42,627 nucleotides of DNA from Caldilineaceae bacterium (GCA_023384455.1 JAHDWH010000025.1:1-42627), one strand, 5' to 3'. Positions 10,201-16,722 are shown, counted from the first letter of the stretch. Made by a program: numbers and translations. Notes: generated by a model not told the origin, from the letters alone.

Positions 10201-10464
10201 CCGGGCGTAGGCGGGCAGTTGGGGCGCCGCGGGCGCGCCCACAGCGGAGAGACCGGCAATCTCGACGCGGGTGTAGGCCGCGCCGTCGAGAAGTGTCTCG
10301 GCCAGAGAAGGCGCGGGGCTGGTCAGTTCGACGAGCAGGCGGGAAGCGTCCGCGGCGAGGATGCGCAGGGTGGCCTCCCCGTCCGCTGCGTAGGTAGGGG
10401 CGTGGGCGGGGGGTAAAAAGACAAAAAGGAGTGTGAAGAGAAGAAGCGGTCGAATGAGTTTCAT
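7294..10464 (-). CDS. Secreted C25 (gingipain-like) cysteine peptidase
   Basis: A 1056-residue exported protein. The ATG at 10464 is followed directly by K-L-I-R-P and a hydrophobic signal sequence ending near A-Y-A-A; an in-frame GTG at 10509 lies in a repeat. The C25 domain spans about 590-985: strands F-V-V-L-V-G-D-G and F-L-A-L-G-R-L-P, then catalytic His851 in N-Y-I-G-H-A and Cys886 in M-T-C-F-T-G. The N-terminal half is beta-rich and probably a propeptide plus surface domains. The tail is a long Thr/Pro/Ala linker followed by L-F-L-P-A-V-Q-S-G-R, resembling the end of the PqqD-Tat protein in this cluster. It sits between precursor lasA1 and the kinase on the same strand. It may process surface proteins or exported product; no substrate is shown. 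Confidence 0.82.
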   Translation of the reverse strand: MKLIRPLLLFTLLFVFLPPAHAPTYAADGEATLRILAADASRLLVELTSPAPSLAETLLDGAAYTRVEIAGLSAVGAPAAPQLPAYARLIALPPGASASLRVLADDSETVQLALPVAPVPTQQVDADPDQLLPSPAGMAYTPDPAHYTSAAPYPAAPASLGEVTDWRGQRVARLQLNPVRLDPASGQLIVHRRLRVEIRFEGGQPSRTAPPPDLLFAKVRDGLLLNADQSNGWRTRPAADPSPRNAAADQPWHKLSLRDEGLYALTCADLTSAGIATDTLALDSIQLFHGGPDGDEIALSVIDSGQPNRCDGDDSLRFWGQAIDNKYTDVNIYWLTHSVAQGLRMTSRPAQPGGTAVTTTTTTLRLEQNRYYAPHMPRIEGYEHWFWDLLSTTNPNFPRTRTYTFTLETGATFASLTPALAGYTGPHRTQLWLNGSQLSQHDWSGTVLLQPSRTLSPDLLISGTNAISVTEIYPGSSLIVVDHFDLTGSRPLTAQADRLDFSAPGPGFWRYTASGFDSPVIKLLDISDPARPVHITGPELSVPCPCGLAFGEAVTITARYAAVGASDVRTPLSLKPVGTPRLRSVALGADYIAISPAAYLPALTPLIDLRAAQGLRVVTADIQDIYDEFNGGIADPVAIRHFLAWAYANWQSPAPAFVVLVGDGHYDPKGHCLTPGVCLNGIDTASVSNLIPPYLRLVDPWIGETAADAQLVAFNDANSLPFLALGRLPVNSLAEAETVVAKIVAYEQNPTPGEWRSRLAFVTDNAYAANGQPDPAGQFWALSDGIADNPKLVLPSLSADKLYLNLCNPALYAHCNLPNPPYTPYTSGPPLTAALVDAFNSGRVLINYIGHAAISSWAGSPVIFRTSDLAQLSNAGKLPLMLDMTCFTGYYHQPPSRYSSISESLLRLGGGGSIASWAASGLSVTNGHDFMNEGFLDAVMQQGIYPIGLAAVAGLGTLYSAGGGNHLENLDTFLIIGDPATRLALAGGPPPATATPTTTPTQTPTASATATPTVTPTGTSTGAATATPTATPSATSTPSPTATNATLFLPAVQSGR

Positions 10465-10481
10465 CAGGCGGCTGGTGTTAA

Positions 10482-10525
10482 GTTGGGATGATGAGGTGAT
10501 GAAGTACACTCCTCATCATCCCAAC
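10482..10525. repeat. GGGATGATG-type palindrome, copy 1, downstream of lasA1
   Basis: Perfect 15-bp arms (GTTGGGATGATGAGG at 10482-10496 and its complement at 10511-10525) around a 14-base loop. It lies directly downstream of the lasA1 stop and upstream of the C25 gene in the transcription direction. A similar palindrome follows lasA2, and two more copies occur elsewhere in the window. It may form an mRNA-protecting or attenuating hairpin, but the family is dispersed. Confidence 0.75.
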
Positions 10526-10534
10526 GACTTTCTT

Positions 10535-10687
10535 CTAAGACGAAAAAGGACCGTCACCGTCGCCGAGGCCGTTGGGTTTAGTACCCGCAGTTTCGGCGAT
10601 GGGCGTACTGCGCAGGACGGGTTCGGTCCAGATTTCTTTGGGTGCTTCGGTAGGTTGGGTGATCGGTTGAATAGTTTCGTTGTTCAT
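10535..10687 (-). CDS. Lasso peptide precursor A1
   Basis: A 50-residue precursor too short for routine gene calling. The leader (1-34) carries W20-T-E-P-V-L25, the family's Y/W-x-x-P-x-L recognition motif for the PqqD protein, and Thr33 at position -2. The predicted core (35-50) is GTKPNGLGDGDGPFSS: Gly1 supplies the amine and Asp9 the carboxylate of a nine-residue ring, leaving a seven-residue tail ending Ser-Ser. Calculated neutral monoisotopic mass after ring closure is 1486.67 Da, plus 79.97 if phosphorylated. The leader from E-A-P-K-E to E-T-A-G is nearly identical to lasA2. ATG 10687 has a weak GAGAAAG site upstream, in a context (AAACTACC) shared with lasA2. Stop is TAG at 10535-10537. 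Confidence 0.88.
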   Translation of the reverse strand: MNNETIQPITQPTEAPKEIWTEPVLRSTPIAETAGTKPNGLGDGDGPFSS

Positions 10688-10734
10688 CGGTAGTTTCTTT
10701 CTCAGTGTTGGGTGTCAGGTGTTGTTTCAGTGCT

Positions 10735-10798
10735 GATTCCGGGAATGGCCCGCACGCTTGTTCGTTGACAGTCGTGGGTCTGGGCCATTCCCGGAATC
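10735..10798. promoter_or_regulatory. Long-arm inverted repeat upstream of lasA1
   Basis: Perfect 16-bp arms, GATTCCGGGAATGGCC at 10735-10750 and its complement at 10783-10798, lie between the PqqD-Tat gene stop (10822) and the lasA1 start (10687). There is no T-run, so a simple terminator is not certain. It could be a processing or stabilising hairpin that raises precursor mRNA over the upstream gene, or a dispersed repeat. Confidence 0.55.
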
Positions 10799-10821
10799 GA
10801 AGGTCGTCGGTCGTCCGCCCG

Positions 10822-13212
10822 CTAGCGCGCCGTCACGGGCAGGAATATCTTCCCAATCCCCAGCACTTCCACAGGCCCGCTGAAGCTGCTGCTGCCGTCG
10901 GCTTCTACAGCTTCCAGCCAGTAGTAGACCCGCTGCCCCCAGCCGAAGCTGACGCTCTCCTGCCAGGTATATTCGCTGCCGTTCAGCCCGCCGGATGCGC
11001 CGATGAGGGCATCGGTCAGGCGGCTCTCGGCGGCGGATGGGCTGCCCCGCCAGATGTGGAAGCCGCTGAGTCCGCTCTCGCCCGCCGTCTCCCACCGCAA
11101 TGACACCTGACCGTCCTGACCACTGGCGGCAAAGGAGAGTATCGTTACCGCCGTCGGGTTGATGGCGGTCAGGGTTACGTCGTTGCCGTCGCCGCCTGTG
11201 TAGCTGATGAGGAAGTTGGGCGTGCTGCCGGGGTTGGTCTGGCCGCCTTCGGCCAGACCGCTGAATGTGCCGCTGACCGCGCCGCTGCCGCTGTTGATGA
11301 GAGTGAGCGTGCCGCCTGCTTCGGTAAAATTGGTGGTATTCAGATTCAGTGTCACATTGCTGCCGATGGTGACGCTGCCGGTCACATCCAGCCGGTCGTG
11401 GCTACCGCCAGTGGGTGTGCCGGTCAATTCGGCGTTGAAAGCGCTGTTGTCGGCGAAGGCAAAATCGCCAGCCACAGAGAAGACACCCGGCGATGAACCG
11501 GGAGCCAATGTACCGTTGACAGTGACAGAGGGGGCTGTCAGGTCTGTGCCGCTCTCAACGGCGTCGGCGATGACATCCCCCGTGCGCAGAACCAGCGGAG
11601 CGGTGAAGGTTGCGCTGTCTATCGTAATCTTGCCAGAGTCGCTCTTGCCGATGGTGATGGAGGAGAAGCCGTCGGCAAAATGTGCGAGGGCAGCGCCATC
11701 CAGATTCAGTGTTCCACTGCCGCCGCCCAAGCCGATAGTCATAGCGGCACTGCGGGGCTGAACGGTAAGCGCGCCGCTGCCGCTGAAAGTTGTTGCGCTG
11801 CCAAAGCTCAGATCGTCCGCATTGAGCGTCAGATTGCCGCTGCCGGCATTCACGGCAACACTGCCCGACGAGTCGTTGGTGCGGATGTCAGCAGCCCCTG
11901 CGTCATTCCCGGTCAGGGTGATATTGCCGCTGGTGGTTTGGATCGTAGCTGGCGCCTGCAAGACAAGGCCGCCATTGGCAACGCCATTGCCGCTCAGTCC
12001 AAGGTTGCCACTATTTGTCAACACGCTGGCTGAGGAGAAAATCAGAATACCGTTGGATGTAGTGCCAGCGCCGCTTCCTGTGATGGAGACCGTGCCACTG
12101 CCCGTCGCCTGCACTTTTGCGCTGCTCTCCACACGCACCGCGGTGTTGTCGGCACCTGTACCGTTGCTATTGGCCAGGATGGTAATGTTGCCGTTGACGG
12201 TCGTGACCACGCCGGACGCGCCGGTAATCTGGACGCCGTAGTTGTTGCTGGCGCTGGCAGCGCCGGTACCCGTCAGGCTAATCGCGCCGCTGCCCGAAGT
12301 GCTGATCCCCGCGTTGCTGAGCAGAATGCCCACATTGGGACCAGCGCCATTGCCATTGGCGGTCAGCGTCACATCACCCCCTGTGGAGGTATTGTCGATA
12401 TTGGCTGTCAGGGTGATGAATCCATTGGCGGTAAGCGTCAGTACGGGCGTCACCGCGGCCGCGCTGCGGCCTGAAAGAATGGCGCGTCCCCTTTGCGGCG
12501 GAAGAGTCATCCTCAGATGCGGCGGAGGACTTGTCGGCGCCGGTCTCGTCGGCCTCCCTGTTGTCGTCGCCGGAGCGGTCGTTGCTACTGTTGCTGTGAT
12601 CGCTGCGCCGACCGTAATATTGCCGTTTTCGTTGCCAGATCCATTGGTGGTGTCTACGGTTACATTGAATCCTGCGCCCAGATCGCTGGCAATGTTGTCT
12701 GCCCCGATTTGGGCATTGTCTGCCGTGGGCGTGTAGGTGACATCCGAGCCGGAAACGGTACGCACGATATTCGAATTCGTCGCTCCGACCACAATGGTGA
12801 TGTTGCTGTGGCCCGTGGCCCCGGGTGCGGCAACAACCCGTTGTGGATCCCAGAGAGTGGCCGCGGGCAATAGGACGGCGGAAAGCCCCACCGCGCCCAA
12901 TGCTTTGATCAGTTGTCGGCGGCTCATTGTCAGCCGGGTGGTGGTTTCTACCCGTTCTACCAACAAGCGGCACTCCTCCAACTCCTCGATGGTGAGCCAA
13001 AAGAGTTTCTCTGCTTCGCCATAGGCCAGGCTCAGTTCTTCGCCCAGGGCGCGAATTAGTTCCTCCACCGACGTCTGGCCGTCGCAGCCGTTCCAGACAA
13101 GGGCGGCGGTGCGGTTGAGGATGCGAAACTTGCGGTTGCCCGGATCAAAGACTGCCATACCGCCAGGAATGGCTTTGTAACGGGCGGCGCGAATGCGTTG
13201 TGGATATTTCAT
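10822..13212 (-). CDS. PqqD-domain, Tat-signal, beta-repeat surface protein
   Basis: A 796-residue mosaic. Residues 1-90 are a PqqD/RRE-like domain (M-A-V-F-D-P-G-N-R-K-F-R-I-L-N-R-T-A-A-L-V-W). There follows an internal twin-arginine-like signal, S97-R-R-Q-L-I-K with a hydrophobic stretch ending near V-V-A-A-P-G (about 131). The bulk is Gly/Thr/Asn-rich repeats of the G-N-I-T-L-T type, suggesting a beta-helix adhesin-like stalk. A fibronectin-III-like domain (about 685-785) and the tail K-I-F-L-P-V-T-A-R end it. An RRE ahead of an export signal is unusual. ATG 13212 follows AGGAGA. Residues about 205-245 are Pro/Arg-rich and look out of frame with the repeats on both sides, hinting at two compensating frameshifts. 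The C-terminus is homologous to a remnant upstream of lasA2. Confidence 0.78.
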   Translation of the reverse strand: MKYPQRIRAARYKAIPGGMAVFDPGNRKFRILNRTAALVWNGCDGQTSVEELIRALGEELSLAYGEAEKLFWLTIEELEECRLLVERVETTTRLTMSRRQLIKALGAVGLSAVLLPAATLWDPQRVVAAPGATGHSNITIVVGATNSNIVRTVSGSDVTYTPTADNAQIGADNIASDLGAGFNVTVDTTNGSGNENGNITVGAAITATVATTAPATTTGRPTRPAPTSPPPHLRMTLPPQRGRAILSGRSAAAVTPVLTLTANGFITLTANIDNTSTGGDVTLTANGNGAGPNVGILLSNAGISTSGSGAISLTGTGAASASNNYGVQITGASGVVTTVNGNITILANSNGTGADNTAVRVESSAKVQATGSGTVSITGSGAGTTSNGILIFSSASVLTNSGNLGLSGNGVANGGLVLQAPATIQTTSGNITLTGNDAGAADIRTNDSSGSVAVNAGSGNLTLNADDLSFGSATTFSGSGALTVQPRSAAMTIGLGGGSGTLNLDGAALAHFADGFSSITIGKSDSGKITIDSATFTAPLVLRTGDVIADAVESGTDLTAPSVTVNGTLAPGSSPGVFSVAGDFAFADNSAFNAELTGTPTGGSHDRLDVTGSVTIGSNVTLNLNTTNFTEAGGTLTLINSGSGAVSGTFSGLAEGGQTNPGSTPNFLISYTGGDGNDVTLTAINPTAVTILSFAASGQDGQVSLRWETAGESGLSGFHIWRGSPSAAESRLTDALIGASGGLNGSEYTWQESVSFGWGQRVYYWLEAVEADGSSSFSGPVEVLGIGKIFLPVTAR

Positions 13213-13263
13213 CAAACTTCTCCTGAATGGCGCTAAAAAGATTGACGCTGGGACGTCCTGAAT

Positions 13264-13297
13264 AGAAGTTCGACTTTTTCCGAAAAGTCGAACTTCT
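13264..13297. repeat. 34-bp palindrome, copy 1
   Basis: A near-perfect palindrome with arms AGAAGTTCGACTTTT and AAAAGTCGAACTTCT. The same 34 bases occur in reverse complement, without a mismatch, at 32896-32929. It lies between the 257-residue glycosyltransferase stop and the PqqD-Tat gene start, so it could fold in the operon mRNA. Confidence 0.8.
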
Positions 13298-13348
13298 CCC
13301 CCCCCCAGAAACTTTGTTTACGGAGTGCTGGATTCGCCGTTGTCGATG

Positions 13349-14122
13349 TCAGCCGATGGTGTCGCCTGCCCGCAATTTGCGAAGTTCTTCCTGGACGAGA
13401 GCCGAATAGTCCTGCCGCCAATGGGGGGTGAGACAGATAAGGCCCTGGGCCAGTTCGCCCCGTTCTACCTGTCCTTGCGCATAAGCGGCGGCCTCGTCCT
13501 CACCGGAAACAGCCGCCCCCCATTCGCTCAGGTGATACGAACCGGTGCCCCCCCAGCGATAGATATAGTAGACCTGCTCTGGGGGCAGGTCCACGCTCTC
13601 CAACCGCTCTGGTGCAATTCTCGACAGTTCGCCCTCAAATTCCCGATCCTGCCCGTTACCCAGCGCGGCATATCCCCCTACAAAATCGAAAAGGGAGCGG
13701 GGGTAGCAACTGCCGGCGTGGAAAGCACTGCGCATCAGACGGCTGAGTTCCCCGTTGTCCCATATCCAGGCATAATTTGAACGAAAAAGTTGCGTGGTCA
13801 CCCTTTGCCCTGCCAGGGCAAGGCGATGGGGCAGGACAATATCATCGTCATCCCAAAGGCAGATCAGATTGTAACGCGCCAATGCCACAGCGGCGTTCAT
13901 CTTCTCGCCCACCGTGCGAAAACGGTAGGGCAAGTTGATAATCAGTACTTCAGGATGCTCGAATTCCAGGATTTGGGGCGCATAGTCGTTGAGAACGATC
14001 AACTCCTTCGCACCAGAATAGTCCTGGCATAGAAAGGAATGGATGGCCTCCTCCAGGAGATGCGGGCGGGCATAGGTTACACAGATGCAGCTAATGCCGG
14101 GCAAAGTTTGGGAAGTTGTCAT
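13349..14122 (-). CDS. GT2-like (GT-A) glycosyltransferase
   Basis: A 257-residue GT-A fold enzyme. It opens with I-S-C-I-C-V-T-Y-A-R-P, has L-I-V-L-N-D-Y-A, then C-L-W-D-D-D-D-I at about 95-102, the metal- and nucleotide-sugar-binding acidic motif. It is a paralogue of the N-terminal half of the next gene upstream, with blocks such as L-L-E-E-A-I-H-S-F-L shared. No membrane segment is seen, so it should act in the cytoplasm. ATG 14122 follows TAGGAGAATTA. Its place between the two lasso precursors suggests it modifies the peptide or the co-encoded surface protein; donor and acceptor are unknown. Confidence 0.82.
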   Translation of the reverse strand: MTTSQTLPGISCICVTYARPHLLEEAIHSFLCQDYSGAKELIVLNDYAPQILEFEHPEVLIINLPYRFRTVGEKMNAAVALARYNLICLWDDDDIVLPHRLALAGQRVTTQLFRSNYAWIWDNGELSRLMRSAFHAGSCYPRSLFDFVGGYAALGNGQDREFEGELSRIAPERLESVDLPPEQVYYIYRWGGTGSYHLSEWGAAVSGEDEAAAYAQGQVERGELAQGLICLTPHWRQDYSALVQEELRKLRAGDTIG

Positions 14123-14317
14123 TAATTCTCCTAATTTCTGCAGGGGCACAGCAAGCAGCGCTCCGTACCAGCGAGGAATGAACGCACAAGCGTTAGTCGC
14201 TCGGCCAACCAGTTGAAACGTGAAACGTGAGGTGTCGTCACATACTCTCACGTTTCACATCCTCACGCTTCTGTACGCAAATCGTGGCTCTGCCACCTTA
14301 TGTTTTACGCCTACGTT

Positions 14318-16243
14318 TTAGACATGACAGCTATCGGCGAAGCGCTCGAAGTACCAATCGTCGCTCCGCACGCGGATGGCGTGCAGATCCCGCCGCCGCT
14401 GCCAGGAAGGCCCCGTGGCGGCCAGAGCCGAGCCAAACTCCTGCCCGCCCTTCAGCGCATCAAAGACCCGGCCCAGCCGGGCCTCGCTCAGGTGCAGGAT
14501 GGCCGTGCGTAGCGTGTTGTGAACCACCGAGTCGGCGCGGATGGTGTAGGACGCGCTGCGGCGGAAATAGTGGAACACCTTCAGCGATGGCGCAGCCCAG
14601 ACTTCGTAGCCCAACAGCCAGTAACGCAGACAGATTTCCAGGTCTTCGTATCCCCAATCGGGCATATTCCCATCAAACGCCCCGGCCTTGTCCAGCACAT
14701 CCCGGCGCATGGCCATAAAGCCGCCACCCAGGGAAGGCACGGGCCGAGGATCGTCGTTTTCATAGTTCAGCCATTCCAAGCGCAGATTGGCTCCGGCGAT
14801 GCGTTGACCCACGCCGATGGGCATGTCCGGGTCGCCCATGACGCCGATGCCCGGCCCCACCACCCCCACCCCGGGGTTGTCGAGAAGTTCAGCGATGGGT
14901 TCCCACCAGCGCACAGGCACATCCATATGGGCGTCGGAAAAGACGACGATAGGGGCCGCGGCCTCCTGCAGGCCCCGGTTGCGCGCGCCGGAGACGCCCA
15001 AGGGTCGCCCGGCCTTGATGAAACGCAGATTGGGCGGACATCCCTTTTCCAAAAAGTCGCTGCTGCCGTCGCTGCTGCCGTTGTCCACCACCACAATTTC
15101 GCTGGGCTGGGGCAGGGTCTCCTGGAACTGTTCGACCGTGCGTTTAAGCAGGACCGAATCGTTGAGGGTGGGCAGAACGACGCTGATTTTGGGGCCGCGC
15201 CCGTTGCCCAGCAGCTTGCGGAGCCGGGCCGGGGTCAGGGCAGGCTGGGGCGGATCCATCGGAAAGAGGGGCGGCGGGAAGGGCAGGTGCGGTATCTCGC
15301 GTGCGGCTTCGGGTTGGGCGGCCTGACCGGTGGCCAAAAAAGTATGCACCAGTTCCCGGTAGTCGGCCTTCCAGCCCGGATGCAGGACGATCTCGCCCTG
15401 GGGAATGTGGCCGTAGGCGGTCTGCCGCTCGATGTAGGTGGCGACAGCCTGCACTGTGCGTAGATGGCTCAAATGGTAGGAGCCTGTGCCTTCCCAGCGA
15501 TAGAGATAGTAGACCTCGTCTATCGAAACTTCCGAAGCCAGTTCCACACTGGGACGCAGGAATTGAATCCGCTTCTCAAAGTCCTGATCGCAGCCCAAAT
15601 CTGTGTGAGGATAGCCCCGCACCTGGTGGTGCAGTTCCCGGCTCCAACAGCTTCCGCCGTGAAATGTGTTCAGCGACGGGCCGCTCAGGCTGCCGTCGTT
15701 CCATAACCAGGCCCGGTCGGCCTTGAAGAAGCCGATGTCCGGGTCGAAGCGCTCGACCGAGTAGCGCAGGCGGTGGGGGAGGTAGATGTCGTCGTCGCTC
15801 CACACAAAGAGCAGGTCGTGGGAGGCCAGCCCCACGGCGGCTTTGAACTTCTCGCCCAGAGATTGAAAGGGGCGGGGGGCGTTGACGATACGCACTTCCG
15901 GGTGGTCGAAGACGAGGGTCTGACCGGCGTAGTCGTTGAGGACGACCAATTCCTTCTCCCCCGGATAGTCCTGGAGCAGAAAGGAGTGGATGGCCTCTTC
16001 CAGCAGATCGACGCGAGCGTAGGTGGGACAGAGGCAACTCACCGGCGGATAGACGTCCAGCAGGGGCTGCCCTGGCCGGGCCAGTTCCTCGTACAGCGCG
16101 GCCAGATCGTCGTCGGACAACTCTGGGCTGACAGCCGTCGGCAAAGCAAACTCCTCAAACACCGCTGTTGGATTGGGGTCTGCCAACTCGGCATAGTGAG
16201 TAGCCAACTCTGTCGGCGCAAGAATAGGTGTGCTCGTCTTCAT
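14318..16243 (-). CDS. Two-domain GT2-like glycosyltransferase
   Basis: A 641-residue protein with two GT-A domains. Domain 1 (about 68-310) is paralogous to the neighbouring 257-residue enzyme and has F-V-W-S-D-D-D-I. Domain 2 (about 345-600) starts I-S-V-V-L-P-T-L-N, has V-V-V-D-N-G-S-S-D and then G-G-G-F-M-A-M-R-R and W-G-Y-E-D-L-E-I-C-L-R-Y-W, the pattern of polypeptide N-acetylgalactosaminyltransferase-like GT2/GT27 domains. The first 60 residues are an acidic helical extension. ATG 16243 is preceded by a G-rich GGGGGGGAG. It directly follows lasA2 and its palindrome. Two linked transferases in a lasso cluster suggest a glycosylated peptide or glycosylation of the secreted repeat protein; this is inference. 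Confidence 0.83.
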   Translation of the reverse strand: MKTSTPILAPTELATHYAELADPNPTAVFEEFALPTAVSPELSDDDLAALYEELARPGQPLLDVYPPVSCLCPTYARVDLLEEAIHSFLLQDYPGEKELVVLNDYAGQTLVFDHPEVRIVNAPRPFQSLGEKFKAAVGLASHDLLFVWSDDDIYLPHRLRYSVERFDPDIGFFKADRAWLWNDGSLSGPSLNTFHGGSCWSRELHHQVRGYPHTDLGCDQDFEKRIQFLRPSVELASEVSIDEVYYLYRWEGTGSYHLSHLRTVQAVATYIERQTAYGHIPQGEIVLHPGWKADYRELVHTFLATGQAAQPEAAREIPHLPFPPPLFPMDPPQPALTPARLRKLLGNGRGPKISVVLPTLNDSVLLKRTVEQFQETLPQPSEIVVVDNGSSDGSSDFLEKGCPPNLRFIKAGRPLGVSGARNRGLQEAAAPIVVFSDAHMDVPVRWWEPIAELLDNPGVGVVGPGIGVMGDPDMPIGVGQRIAGANLRLEWLNYENDDPRPVPSLGGGFMAMRRDVLDKAGAFDGNMPDWGYEDLEICLRYWLLGYEVWAAPSLKVFHYFRRSASYTIRADSVVHNTLRTAILHLSEARLGRVFDALKGGQEFGSALAATGPSWQRRRDLHAIRVRSDDWYFERFADSCHV

Positions 16244-16297
16244 TTTCTCCCCCCCAAATAGGGGTATACAAATAAAACAGAAAGAGAGGAAATGGGG

Positions 16298-16348
16298 GTG
16301 GGATAATGAGATGATGGGGGTACGTATTCCATCATCTCATCATCCCAC
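16298..16348. repeat. GGGATGATG-type palindrome, copy 2, downstream of lasA2
   Basis: Arms of 20 bases (16298-16317 and 16329-16348) with one mismatch around an 11-base loop containing GTACGT. Position relative to lasA2 matches copy 1 relative to lasA1. The bases between palindrome and stop codon are also similar in both copies (TTTTCTACGACGAAA here). Confidence 0.75.
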
Positions 16349-16357
16349 TATCATTTT

Positions 16358-16534
16358 CTACGACGAAACGCCGTCAAGCCCATCACCAGTAGCACCGGGC
16401 TTTGACCCCGCGGTTTCGGCGATGGGTGTCTTGCGCAGGACGGGTTCGGTCCAGGTTTCTTTGGGTGCTTCGCTGGATTGGGTAATTGGTTGACTGGGTG
16501 ATTGGACGATTGGTTGATTGGTTTGCTCGTTCAT
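16358..16534 (-). CDS. Lasso peptide precursor A2
   Basis: A 58-residue precursor. The leader (1-42) has W28-T-E-P-V-L33 and Thr41 at -2, and is nearly identical to lasA1 from E-A-P-K-E onward. It is about eight residues longer near the N-terminus through a repeated Q-P-I-x-Q-S unit. The predicted core (43-58) is GSKPGATGDGLDGVSS, with Gly1, Asp9 and a Ser-Ser end as in lasA1; the conserved features are K-P at 3-4 and G-D-G at 8-10. Calculated neutral monoisotopic mass after ring closure is 1385.64 Da. ATG 16534 follows AAAGGAAACTACCC, a context shared with lasA1. It is the first complete gene of the minus-strand cluster. Confidence 0.87.
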   Translation of the reverse strand: MNEQTNQPIVQSPSQPITQSSEAPKETWTEPVLRKTPIAETAGSKPGATGDGLDGVSS

Positions 16535-16653
16535 TGGGTAGTTTCCTTTGGGTGTCAGGTGTCGATGTATCGATGTGTCAGGTGTCGGGATGGCAGACGA
16601 CTTTTGCCTTCCTCCTTCGACAGGCTCAGGACATCGCCTTTTGCTTTGCCTGT

Positions 16654-16722
16654 CTAACGTCCGACGCTGGGCAGGAACAAGCATCCAATTCCCCACACTT
16701 CCACCGGGCCGATAAAATCGAT
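16654..16722 (-). pseudogene. C-terminal remnant of a second PqqD-Tat surface protein
   Basis: Twenty-two codons and a TAG read I-D-F-I-G-P-V-E-V-W-G-I-G-C-L-F-L-P-S-V-G-R, clearly matching the end of the PqqD-Tat protein (S-G-P-V-E-V-L-G-I-G-K-I-F-L-P-V-T-A-R). A TGA lies just upstream in frame and no further homology is seen. The same order, surface-protein end then precursor, occurs at lasA1, so this is the trace of a duplicated cassette whose large gene was deleted. Confidence 0.78.
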
